Of a DNA stretch of 64,000 bases, positions 13,301 to 24,239 are shown one piece after another. The stretch is from Brachypodium distachyon (taxonomy: Eukaryota > Streptophyta > Magnoliopsida > Poales > Poaceae): contig NC_016135.3 of the NCBI RefSeq assembly GCF_000005505.3, forward strand, positions 2,504,001 through 2,568,000. Reading direction: 5' to 3'. Position 1 is the first letter of the stretch; each line of letters begins with the position of its first letter. The notes below the pieces were generated by a model. That model ran no database searches, was not told the origin of the DNA, and saw only the letters and a list, made by a program, of their open reading frames with translations. The position numbers were made by a program, and so were the translations under genes.

Positions 13301-16300
13301 TAGCATGGCTGAGGCTGATAATTGATGCAGGTTATGGTTTGTTGCATGTAACGGTTCAACCTTAAATCTGGAGTTTTGCTGTAACCATGTGAAATAGATG
13401 CCTAAATATGTTCAAATAGATACAATTACTCCATGTAACACATAAATGCCTAAGCTACCACAGTGCAAAGGCCAGTGTGCTGTAAACTGGATTTTAAGGG
13501 CTGGAGCCCTGATTCCGCCACATTTCCGTTGTTTCCCGAGGACTTCAGATATTGATTAAAAAGTAGATTGGAATTTTTTGTATGAAATTTCCAGTTAGTG
13601 ATGACAGTAGAAAGTTTACTCAGCTCTCATTTTATTTTAGTATATAAATTTTGAATCCCTGTTTGGACCTGCTTTTGTGTGATGGCATTGTCCAGCAATC
13701 TAGTAAATGAGGCTGATGAGTTACTTTTATGGTTATCTTGCACTGTATCTGATTAAAAATTTATTTCATAAATTCAATTGTGAGTATGCATAATGATATA
13801 TTTTATTTACAGGTCACTTTGTGATGCTGGGACTGTTGAAGTTGGTTCACCTCTTACAGCATCAGTGGAGGATGCTATGCTAGTGTAAGCAGTTTGACTT
13901 GCTAGATGAGATTGTGAGATTGCACAAGTCAGTTAGGTTTACGTTCTCTAAAAAAAATAAGCCTGTTTAGTATCTTGTTGATAAAACTGGGAGTTTCTTA
14001 ACTCTCTTATTTGTGTTAATGACATAAAGATCTAGACATAACTATCTTTGGGTACAACTGAACTGAGCACTTTCACCCTTTCATATGGCATTTCAGGTAT
14101 TCTGCACTTGCAGGCTGCAGACCCACCGATATCCTTACTTTGAGACCTGTAAGATATTTTGTGTTTTAATCTAATCAGTAGTTTTTTCGGTAATGAGTAC
14201 TATATTAATGCATCAAGAAGACAACAAATTCAAGCAGACTATGCAGTTTTCCTAGTTGTTAAATACCAGAAACACCTTCATGTCACTTCTATGTCATTAC
14301 ATTATAATAAATTATTATTTTCTTTGATATGAAACAGTATAGATATTAGTCATTGCTGAAATGCAGCAAACAAGAATGTGATTTTCCCTTCTGAATTGAA
14401 ATTTAAACCCCAGGGTGTGGTAATCATAATACAATGATTCCATATGTTGACCTTTCTCCACTATTCAGCAGGATGCATCATGGCTTATCATTTAAAGCAG
14501 ACCCTAATGCATCCCATTAGGCTCACATCTTATACATATCTTCCCGTTTCCCTCTGTACAGTCGCCACTGTGTGTTCCAAACTTGGTGTCCTCTGACAAC
14601 AGCAACATCCTACAATCAGTGAAAGTGGGAAAATACACAGAGGTACCCTTTTTTCACATCAAATATTATCTTGGAACATATGTGCCTTTTCTTTGATACA
14701 ATTGTCTTTGCAGTGGTTTAATGATGTTTCGGATATTGAGATCTCAAATACATGTGATAGCGCACTTAACCTCCTGTGCAGCACCTTTGGATGTCAGGTA
14801 TACCCATTGCTATCTCATCCTATCTTACATGATAGTATACTAGTCTAACCATCACATTTGTATCTAGCTATATCAGCTATCTGGGTCTTGTACCTTTTGA
14901 TGTGCAATCTCTTCTTTGATGACGTGTTAATCCTATCTCTGAAGCATTGGCCTATTAATAGAGTTTTCCATGTTTACAGTCGATACTTTGCTCACCGATA
15001 AGTGTTCCTGTTAATGGTTATTTCTAAGACAATTATGATAATTAGAAAATACTCCCTCCGATACTAAATTATTGTCGAAATATTACATGTATCTAGACAC
15101 TTCTTAAGAATAGATAAATCCATATTTGGACAAATTTGAGTCAAGAATTTAGGATCAGAGGGAGTACATGTTGACTATTCTTAACAACTCCTATAAATTG
15201 TAAGTCGTATCTGATTATTGGGCTACATCATTTGGAGCTTTCAGGCATCTAACAAGCACTAGGAGTTAAGTTCAATTTTTTCCAGCTACTAAATGATTAC
15301 AGTGAAATGCCTTTTCTGATGACGTGTTATCAACTGCATGTGCCTATTCTATTCTTTCTCTACATCTCAACTGATTAATCTTGTTTAACATTTTTCAAGA
15401 TAGAAGAGATAGTATTACCAGAGCTTGAGGAGATGCGTACTGCCCATCTTGTCTCTATTGGTTCAGAATCATTCTGTGACCTGAATCCTCATTACCAAGC
15501 AGGGTACCTATATCAATATCTCTCTCAGCATGAGTTGTTGAAAATTTTCCTCTCAAGAGGAAGTATCTTTTGAAATTTATTATCCCTGAGGCACTGCAAA
15601 TATTTTGTTAGCTATTTTTTTTTACTCTTATGTACTATTGTTTTCATTCTACTATTATCTTCCAGGAGGCGAGCTGAACTGACGCTAGATACTCGAACAA
15701 GTTTGGCACTTTTTGGGTCATTCACTTCAACAGATTATGTTGCTTCTCAATGTCTGAGGTGAATACGAGTATAAATGTAGCTGATGCATTCATTTTTGTT
15801 CCATTCATGGCCATTAAGTAGATTTTTGTTCTCCAGCCTTGTTCAGTTCTTGGAAGTTGTTTTAGAACCAGTTCCACTGTGTAGGTAGTAAAGAAAAACT
15901 ACAAACTATTAAGATTTTGAGATTAACTCAGCACAACACAGGAAAACAGTAAGTCTATACAGTAAATAAGGAAACATGTCTTCTGTTACATCCCACAGGT
16001 TTCCACGTACCTCATCCAGTGAATATTAGTTTGATTTAATTTGGTAATCAAACAAATAACATATCTAGTAATAACTCTAGGTGTTTCTGAATAGACACAA
16101 TTTAATCCCAATTCCATGTACTCCTATCTGTCATGTTTAACCTAATGTTTATTAATTTAGCATTTACTTTACAAACAAATTGGAGATTAGAGGAAGTAAA
16201 GAAATATGACCTGCTTTACAGAGCACCAGCTGATGAGTTACTACACAACTATTATTAACTGTGTGGACATTCTTACTCAGTGAAATTAAGTCAATAACTT

Positions 16301-18358
16301 AGAAGTTGCGCAGCTTTCATTTTATCATTATCTGCTGAAAGTGCTGTCTACTCAAATTTCTTATTATTTAAGGCTACTGTCGTCTTGACTATTCATTTAG
16401 AAAAGCACATTTCAGCCTCCTAGTTGTTGACGTTTCATAAATGTGACTGTTGCAGTTGCACAAATTGTGGAAAATGAGTTTTTATAAAATATCACATCTC
16501 ATCTTGTATGACAAATGCAATTAAGTCTGGGATCTGAACTGTAAAGATATGTTGCTTTCTCCCACGGCAGTTGTTCTGCCAGTTGTGTGCTTACAATATC
16601 TATGGCCTATACAGAAGAAGGATAATGTACTATCACATGGAAGCTTTCAAGAAGGTTGATGTCATAGCAACCCCGACAACTGGGTAAAAGATTTTGAAAT
16701 TTATTGCATTCGATCCATAAATGTTTATATGTTCTTACTACTTTGTGCTAAGAGTGTATGTGCATGCTTCATCCTCCTTCATACTTGTTTTTCTGTAGTC
16801 CACAAGGCTAGTAGTTCTAGGCAATCTTTAATTTGCTAATAGTTTGAGGATCTATGTACATACACATGCATAGCAGTTTCTGAAAATAATGCATCGTGCT
16901 AGATAGTTTAGGTGAATTACTGTATTGACATAATGCTGCATCCCTAATTTTACTGGTTGACCACTCAAGAAGTTTGGTGTACTTGCGTGTGTTTTTTTTA
17001 TCATATGCATTATCTGCTGCTATAACAACTAAGAAGATGTGCCTTTTTTCCAGCATTACTGCACCAAAAATACCACCAAGCGCTCTGAAGTTAGGAGAGT
17101 CTGATTATGTTGTATCAGGTAGATTGTTTTTACTATATTGTCTTATGCATCTTGATTAGCTCTTCCTGGATTAAAACTGCTGAAATCGTGATGTGAAACA
17201 TTTGTTACTTCACATGTCACTGTCTTGTATCGAGAAAGAAGTTTGTAATAAGAAAACTTAAATAATGATTTTTCTGTAGCTGAAAATATAGGGAGATTCA
17301 AGGTCTTAAATCCCGTTTTTCGTGCATTCAAAGCAAAGGCCCAAAAAAACTCTATTAGTCACTATCACTAGCTATTTACTAAAGCCATATTTTTTAATCT
17401 TTCATATGACGAGGACCCAAAAGGCTACACCAGAGCTATCACTAGCTATTTAGATCCTTGTTGGAGTTAGTACAGGGGTCATTTCTTCTTATTTGAGTTT
17501 TAATAGTAAAACCCAGCTATGCAATGTAGAAGCACATATCATGGTTTACACGAGTTACCAATTCGCTAAGCAAACTATATTCTTTATTTATTTATTTATT
17601 CTGAAGGACAATTGTTGATAGATTGTTCTTCAGAGATCAATTACACCTTTTCTGTTTCTGATTCTGTCTCTTCATTGCAGCTAACTTGATGAGATTCATT
17701 TTAGCCGCAAATCTTCTTGGTTTGCCTGCCATTACTGTTCCTGTAAGTGGTGTTGCGGCTCATGGAGTATTTATTATCTTCTGGTTATCATCATGCATGA
17801 GCTGATAATTTTTGAATTATTGATCTTTAAATATTCAGAAACGACATTGGTATTATTTCCAACAGACAAATTCTTGTGAATGTTTAAAAAAGACCATAGG
17901 AAATAAATCGTGTTCTTTTATAATATAGCGCAAAAATGCTGGAAAAGTATTATTTGCTAATGTGTTGCTACTCCTGTCCTGTACTCAGGTCGGCCATGAC
18001 AAGCAAGGCCTTCCTATCGGTTTGCAACTGATAGGCCGTCCATGGGGTGAGGCTAGCTTACTGAGGGTGGCTTCTGCAGTGGAGGTACTGTTCACATACA
18101 TCCTAGAGGTTCTACATTTGCATTTTTCCAGCTGAAGATGTTCTTATATATTGTAAGAGTGGATGCAATTTTTAAGGCAGTATTTGGTATCAAGCCATGT
18201 GAACCTCTAAACGTTTGCAAAGCTACTATGTTTACTCCGTTGGGTATTCCACGAACCATGTAAATCAAACGAGTGACATTATTTTTCTCTGCTTGAAGGA
18301 GCTCTGCCTGAAGAGGAGGAATCGGCCTTCCACATTTTATGACATCCTCAAGGCCTGA
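10390..18358 (+). CDS. FAAH: Fatty acid amide hydrolase (amidase signature family)
   Basis: It hydrolyses N-acylethanolamines to fatty acid and ethanolamine at internal membranes. Exons: 10390-10602, 10703-10763, 11097-11290, 11387-11516, 11631-11708, 11791-11938, 12481-12593, 12675-12750, 13813-13884, 14097-14148, 14562-14642, 14714-14797, 15400-15503, 15666-15758, 16615-16683, 17054-17118, 17681-17742, 17989-18084, 18299-18358. All introns are GT-AG, and the exons join without stops into 1,851 nt (616 aa), close to Arabidopsis FAAH. The amidase signature GGSSSGPAA and a later GTDGGGSVRIP are present. The predicted triad is Lys214 (VAIKDD), Ser290 and Ser314, with the 76- and 24-residue spacings of the family. 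The hydrophobic MESPLFGPLV region near residues 50-60 may aid membrane contact. Intron 12 carries a Stowaway MITE. It appears intact and functional. Confidence 0.95.
13033..13520. repeat. Transposon-like insertion in FAAH intron 8
   Basis: Intron 8 is unusually long (about 1.06 kb). It contains a block starting near CAGGGGCGGA and ending near a GGAGCCCTGATTCCGCC stretch, which vaguely resemble hAT-type MITE termini. The inside carries AT-rich sequence with matching ATCTATTTCACAT / ATGTGAAATAGAT pieces in opposite orientation. Boundaries and class are uncertain. Confidence 0.3.
15050..15166. mobile_element. Stowaway-like MITE in FAAH intron 12
   Basis: A 117-bp TA-flanked element with CTCCCTCCG at one end and CAGAGGGAG at the other, and internal complementarity. 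It lies in the intron between exons ending at 14,797 and starting at 15,400, and does not disturb the splice sites. Confidence 0.8.
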
Positions 18359-19751
18359 AACAGTCTAGCAGTTATGCAATTCCGAAGGTTCTTGGAAAAA
18401 AAAGATAGGCAATTCTGCTGTGACAGTGATATGTGCTGCTAAATTTCCATTTGGGAGCTTTTGTACACATAATTCCCGTCTTTCTGGTGTTGTATCAATA
18501 TGTAAGGTTTGTAGTGAGTCAGGACTCAGATAGACATGGGTCACATGGCAAGCCCTCCTCCAGGTTACAGGAAATCCTTTTTACTAGAGATATGTCAGAG
18601 AATAAATAAGTGAAATAGTAATATCGAAAAATAATTTTACGTTGTTATAGTTGTCCTTGTTTTGCTCTCCTGGATTGTGTTTATGATGTTGTGACTTTGG
18701 TGCAATGTCTCACGTCTATTGAAAGAATTGACAGAGAAGCAACTGAAAATATAAAAACTGTGGTCTGTGGATGTACATCATCGACCATTTGCTGGAGTGG
18801 AAAACTCAAATGGAAACGTTATCGACCCATGTTTCCGGCCACGTTCATCATCGCGCTTGTAATGGTTGTCTTTTAGGTGAAACACCTATGTCTACGGTGA
18901 TGTCTCCACCATGCCCTCGTCATGATGGTGGCAATCAAACTGTACCCTTAAACAGGGTATGCGTGGTTGAAACTGAGATACTTGTACCTTCAAAAAAACT
19001 GAAAATCTGAGGTATTTCTCAAAAAAAAAATCTGAGGTGTTTGTACCATAAAAATGCAAGAACAGAAGCAGCAATTTTTATAAAAATGACTTGTACTAGT
19101 ACATTATAATGTACTCTCAATTTTTATGGTACAACCACCTCAATTTTTTTTAGTGATGCAACTACCTCAATCCATGATGGGTTGTACCACCACGGCTTTA
19201 CCACACACCTATCATAACTTGAGGTACTTCTAGCATTATTTTCTCTTCCAGATACATGTGACACAAAAATGTAAGAATATAGGCGATCTATCCTGCCAAG
19301 TGAGTAGTCTCTTGCTCTTTATTTTTTGGGGTAATGTGTTGATCCATTTTGTCTTTTCTTATACGAACTCTCTAGTTAGTCGATGAAATGAGGAAAATAT
19401 TATTTTTTGTGAATTTTTTTGTATTTGTTTGCTTATGAGAATATATTTTTTTGTTAAGCGTTTGTTTAGGATAACGAGAATCCTTTGTTTTGTGATAAGA
19501 CAGAAAAAGGGGAGATAAGTAAACAAAATAAAAACATGAAGCTATAAGCCTAACAAAGAGAAACAAGTTCGTTTGAGTGTTGCCCTACCAAACAAGATAA
19601 ACACATGAAATGTACCCTAATTTTCACGTAGGTATGTTTGGATGGTGGTCAAATTGTACTCTATCAAATTTTTTTTGTCATAACCAAAGAACTGGTCTTT
19701 GTTTGGTTCCCTAAATTTTGACAAGATAATACTTATATACTCCCCAATTAT
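18359..19751. other. FAAH 3' region and intergenic spacer
   Basis: It begins with the likely FAAH 3'UTR (to roughly 18,520). The rest is AT-rich. Near 18,990-19,200 there are repeated AAAAATCTGAGGT and CTCAATTTTT stretches in opposite orientation, suggesting a decayed inverted-repeat element. No gene is seen. Confidence 0.45.
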
Positions 19752-19814
19752 TGGGCCTAACTTGCTTACTGGGCCAGGATAAACAAACCTGGCCCAGCAA
19801 GCGAGTTAGGCCCA
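19752..19814. promoter_or_regulatory. Palindromic GGGCC (site II-type) promoter element
   Basis: Two 27-base arms (19,752-19,778 and 19,788-19,814) are reverse complements at about 25 of 27 positions around a 9-base loop. Each arm holds two copies of the TGGGCC/GGCCCA motif, the plant site II element bound by TCP factors and common upstream of organelle- and ribosome-related genes. It sits about 300 bases before the start of the S26-like gene, so it is probably that gene's promoter. Confidence 0.6.
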
Positions 19815-20109
19815 TCCCAGAACCCACACGCGGGTGACCGTCGTCGTCAAGTCCAAGATCAGAGGAGGAAGAAGAACCCTAGCTACCCCTCTCACTCTCC
19901 CACCTCGCATCCGGCATCCTCCTCCCATCGCCTCCTCCTCTCCGCTCGCTGTCTCCGGCGCATCTTCCCCCTCGCCCCAAGAATTCCTACCGGGAGCAGA
20001 AGCAGCCACCGCCGCCGCCGCCGCAGAGCAGGAGGAATCCTCCAAGGAGAGAGGGGATCAGTACTGCGGGAGGAGGAGGAGGAGCGAGACAGGGCAAAGT
20101 GAGGAGAGG

Positions 20110-23100
20110 ATGGTTTCGTTGTCGACGTGGTTCCGCTACGCCGCCCACAAGTTCGAGTACTCCATCTCCCTCTCATGGAAGGTTCGTCGCGTCCCCTCCC
20201 TTCCTCCTACCTACCCTCCCCCCTCGCTCTCTTGATCCCGTATGGCATACTTTACCCATGGATTCGGAGCTGATTAAGTTCATTCTAGAACCAAATCCTA
20301 GGAAAGATGAAACCTCAATCAAATGAATTACATCACGTATGATTCTTTCTTTCCCTGCTTGCTATTAACCGAATCATGAGCGTCATGTTGTTGGACCAGA
20401 TTGGGATTGGTTCTTCGCTTTGTTTTATATGTTGCTTCCCGTTTGTGTGTCGATGCAGAAGTACAATGTTGGGCAGATCAATAGCACTGAGCTAACTGAT
20501 GCTATATGGAAAAGCTTCTTCCAAGGCAAGCTCACGTTTGCGCATTGGACCAAAGGTGGTGAAGCCATGGCCCCCATTGTGGCTGCGACCGGAGGAACCG
20601 TCCTCGTCAGAAAGCTCGCTGCTTTGACCCCAAAGTAATTGCTTGCTTCCTTTTTCCAATCAATAGCATGCTATTGCCTAGATGCAGTTAATGTTTTTGC
20701 TTAAGATTTATATTTCTGTCCAATGAATTGGTATAGCCTAGTTCCATAATTGAATCACAGGAAATGGCTCGAGTGAATATAGATCGAATACTGTTTCTCT
20801 GGTTGCTCCTGTAATCTTTCTCAAAACAAAACTTCTTTCTCCTCTTGACCCTTGCCAAATTCTCTAATCTAAACTGTACTTCAAGAAGTGTATACTGAAA
20901 TTGTTTCACCTCGACAGTCTTGTGTCCGCACCCGTTCCTTCCATATAAGTATTTATATGTCGGTGCATTGAATCAACTACAACTACTAATGCAATAGTCA
21001 ATTGACATTATTTTATATCATGTTCTGCTGAGTCTACTGCAAACAAAGAGAGGACCCTCTGGAGAAACCATTTTGTCTTCATTTAGGATTTTGGTGCCTT
21101 TTTATAATCACTTCTATGTAGACACATTAATCTCTTTTCTAGACAAGAATCAGAAATAATTTACTAGATTTAGTGAACATACTCTCTTACCTTAACTAAC
21201 TATGTTGCAGTTTTACATGGCCCTTACCTTACTAATTGGGTTTTCTACCTAACGCACTCTTAGAAAAGGTCCAGCCAAGATAAAGAAAACACTGATGTGA
21301 ATTGAAAATCTGAGCACAACTCTAAAACGTAATTCACATATTTAGGCTGAGAATTATCTGTGAATGTTACTATTTTCTGAACTTCTATGTTGCTATTTGC
21401 AGACACGTTAACCTCTTTTTTAGACCAGAACGAGAAACAGTTTACTAGAGTTTGTGAACATACTCTTATCTTAACTAACTATGTTGCAGTTTTACATGGC
21501 CCTTAGCTGCAGTACTAATTGGGTTTTCTACCTAGAGAACTCTTCAAAAAGGGTCCAGCCAAGATAAAGAAAAAACTGATGTGAATTAAAATGAAAGCAC
21601 AACTCTAAAACGTAATTCTGATATTTGGACTGAAAATGATCTGCAAAAATTACTATTTTTTTACATGTTGAGGTACTAAATCCATTAGTAAACCAGGGCT
21701 CACAAATAGTTGAGCAGCAACACATGTGGTGAATTTATTCAGCACTTGGAGTTTGAATCAGGCTGATGGATGATGCTGTACACTGCTTGTTCATTGGAGA
21801 TAAAAAGGATTAGGGCCAGGATTAAATTTAGACTTGGCCTTGTACTATGTATGCACAACATTTGGCTCCATTTCTGCATGTAGTCCTAAGTTTTCGTAAT
21901 CTGTAAACTATCTGAATAACCAATTGAATACTAGAACTCCAGTACCTGGATCCTGTGGAGAACTGATAAGTGATAACTAGTTCTGCTTCCTAGTAATCCT
22001 GGTCACATATGATTAACTGGTACATACATAACATTGTCATGCTAGTAATAGTAACAACAATCCAAATCGAGGCTGTAACTCTGATTTTTTTAAGTGACTA
22101 TTGACAAGATATCAAAATTGTGTGGAACTACAATTAAAGCTGTTACCTGTCATATTGTCAGCTGTTATTTTGAGATATCATGTGCTACCTTCACTTGTTG
22201 TGTATCATGATACCCTGTTCTTTGATACTCCATTCTTTCATCTTCTAAATTATGATTATCAACGTCATTGTTATTTGTTTAGATGCAGTGCGAGCAGACC
22301 AGTTTACCATCTCTTTTTTGTTTATTGATCTTGTTTTCGAAATGTGTTGATTGTACTAAGTCCAATTATCTTCCAAATTTATATTACAACGTGACATTTG
22401 TTGAGCTGACTGACACCTGATAACTCCTTTTACATCAACTCATGGATCTCATAGAGTAAGCATTGCTGTGCATGTGTATTAAGTTTGACACCATCTATTG
22501 GTTGAAATCCTACCCTAATAGAAATAATGCATAAGAACATCTATTCAATCAGTTTCTAGCCTTTAATGATATCTTCATGTATTGGCATCTTTTATGCATC
22601 AAATTGTCTCAACAGACAAGTCTTTGTTGGGGACATCGTCTTGTTGAAGGATCCAGAGAAATCTGATGATTTAATTGTTCGACGACTGGCTGCCTTGGAA
22701 GGCTATGAGATTGTCTCTACTGACGAGAAGGACGAGCCCTTTGTACTTGACAAGGATCAATGCTGGGTCCTGGCTGAGAACCAAGTACTAAAGGCAAAGG
22801 TATGAGTGTCTCCGGTGAATTGAGTATATTCGATTTGACCAAAAGCCTGTTCACAAGTTTGTGATTGTTTTGGTGGCAGGAAGCTAGGGATAGCCGCTTA
22901 TTTGGGCCTGTTCCTATGACTGATATAGTTGGCAGAGTTATATATTCTTTGAGAACAGCCGTTGATCATGGCCCAGTGGACAACAGGTAGGAGCTTCCTC
23001 ACTTCCTTTGTTGATTTCATCGCATTATCAGATCCTGTATCAGTGTATCCATACTTTAGACATGAGCTGAAATGTTTCTTCCTACTGTTTCTGCAACAGC

Positions 23101-23181
23101 AATATAGCCATGAGCCAGGATTCACCGGTTTTGGCGGTAGAGCTCGACGTGGAAGAGCTGGCGAAGAACAATAAGATGTAG
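20110..23181 (+). CDS. S24/S26 signal-peptidase-fold protein, probable pseudoprotease
   Basis: Exons 20110-20181, 20459-20634, 22616-22799, 22880-22986 and 23100-23181 join in phase to 621 nt (206 aa). The protein resembles the conserved plant family of Arabidopsis At2g31140 (recalled, not searched), starting MVSLSTWFRYAAHKFEYS and ending in an acidic tail. Fold landmarks are present: GGEAMAP (residues 57-63), VFVGDIVLLKDP (85-96), VRRLAALEG (104-112), WVLAENQ and DSRLFGPVP. In active type I signal peptidases the first motif carries the catalytic Ser (PSM) and the third the catalytic Lys (KR). Here these are Ala60 and Arg105, so proteolysis is unlikely. It may be a non-catalytic partner of an organelle-type peptidase (inference). 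The ATG at 20,110 begins the family-typical N-terminus. The second intron is about 2 kb and contains a tandem duplication. Confidence 0.88.
21115..21650. repeat. Tandem direct duplication in intron 2 of the S26-like gene
   Basis: Two copies of a 283-bp unit lie head to tail. For example, AATTGGGTTTTCTACCTA occurs near 21,234 and again near 21,517, and AACTATGTTGCAGTTTTACA also recurs. Copies differ by scattered substitutions and small indels. Confidence 0.75.
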
Positions 23182-24239
23182 ATAATGATGGCCTGTGGTG
23201 TATCATTTCCTCATGCGGGTTCTGTTATTTGAAATTAGTTGCTTCGAGCAGAACCTCCATCTGAAGACTTCTTAGTTGTTCACTTATCATCTGGAGAAGT
23301 CAATAATATTTCACCACAACAAATAAGCATATATGTTTGACGAATTTTGATCTTCCCCATGTTTCAGTTGTTCTTTTTGCATTTGTGCTTTCTTTTGTTG
23401 TTCAGAAGTCAGAACCTCCCCCTTGAAGACTTCTTCGTTGTTCACTTATCATGGTGTCAGTAAGCCAACAATATTTTATCCTAACCTCCAGCTAAAGTGA
23501 AAAGATGGGAGTAAAAATCAAACGAGGAGATGATTGGCCCATTATTCTACAAGCATCGAAGTTCTGTGTTTCTACTGTTCTTAGGGTACGATTCAACAGT
23601 CTGATCCAGGAATGAGAATAAACTTGGATACAAAATAGGCAGAAGTCCAGATTCACCCTTTCTACTTGGTCACGTCAAATCTGGACGTGCGAGACTATTT
23701 ACCTACTATGAAAACAAAAAAGTTGCTGTAAAAAAAAAACTAATGGAAACAAAAAATGTTCCCTCCCAAGTTCATTTCAAAGCACAAACGTGGTAATCCA
23801 TTAAGCAGCAAGTTATAGAAACTATGAAAATAGGAAGAACATAAACATCGAACGAATTTTGTACTGACATAACATGGTTCTTTTGTAAAAGAAATCAAGA
23901 GAAAGATAAATTGATCTTGGCACATCATATAATCGAATAAATATTCAAGATAAAGCTACAGATAAAGATATACAATATTCTGTAACTCAAAAGCTCTATC
24001 AATATATTGTCCTCGTTCTTTTCAGAACGCTATGATCATCCTTATTACCGTGAAGTTCAGCACATACCGAGACAACAAACATAACCAACCCCGTAAACAA
24101 TACTTCAGAGCAACAGAAGGCAAGTCCTATCCGTAGAAGCTGTTTATCTCTGCTTCAAATTCAAACTTCTGGTGCAAAATCGGACCGTGCCAGAATTGGC
24201 TTGACAAAAGAAACAAAGACATCAGTGTGCTCAACGGTC
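23182..24239. other. Convergent intergenic region
   Basis: This holds the 3'UTR of the S26-like gene (to about 23,330) and, on the minus strand, the 3'UTR of the phosphoglycerate-mutase-like gene. A partly repeated AGAACCTCC..GAAGACTTCTT..GTTGTTCACTTATCAT segment occurs at about 23,250-23,290 and 23,410-23,450, a small local duplication. No further gene is seen. Confidence 0.5.

Noticed and set aside
16571..16614. Earlier acceptor for FAAH exon 15 (after CCACGGCAG)
   Set aside because: It would add residues not found in plant FAAH and put the exon out of phase; the acceptor at 16,614 restores QCLRRRIM in frame.
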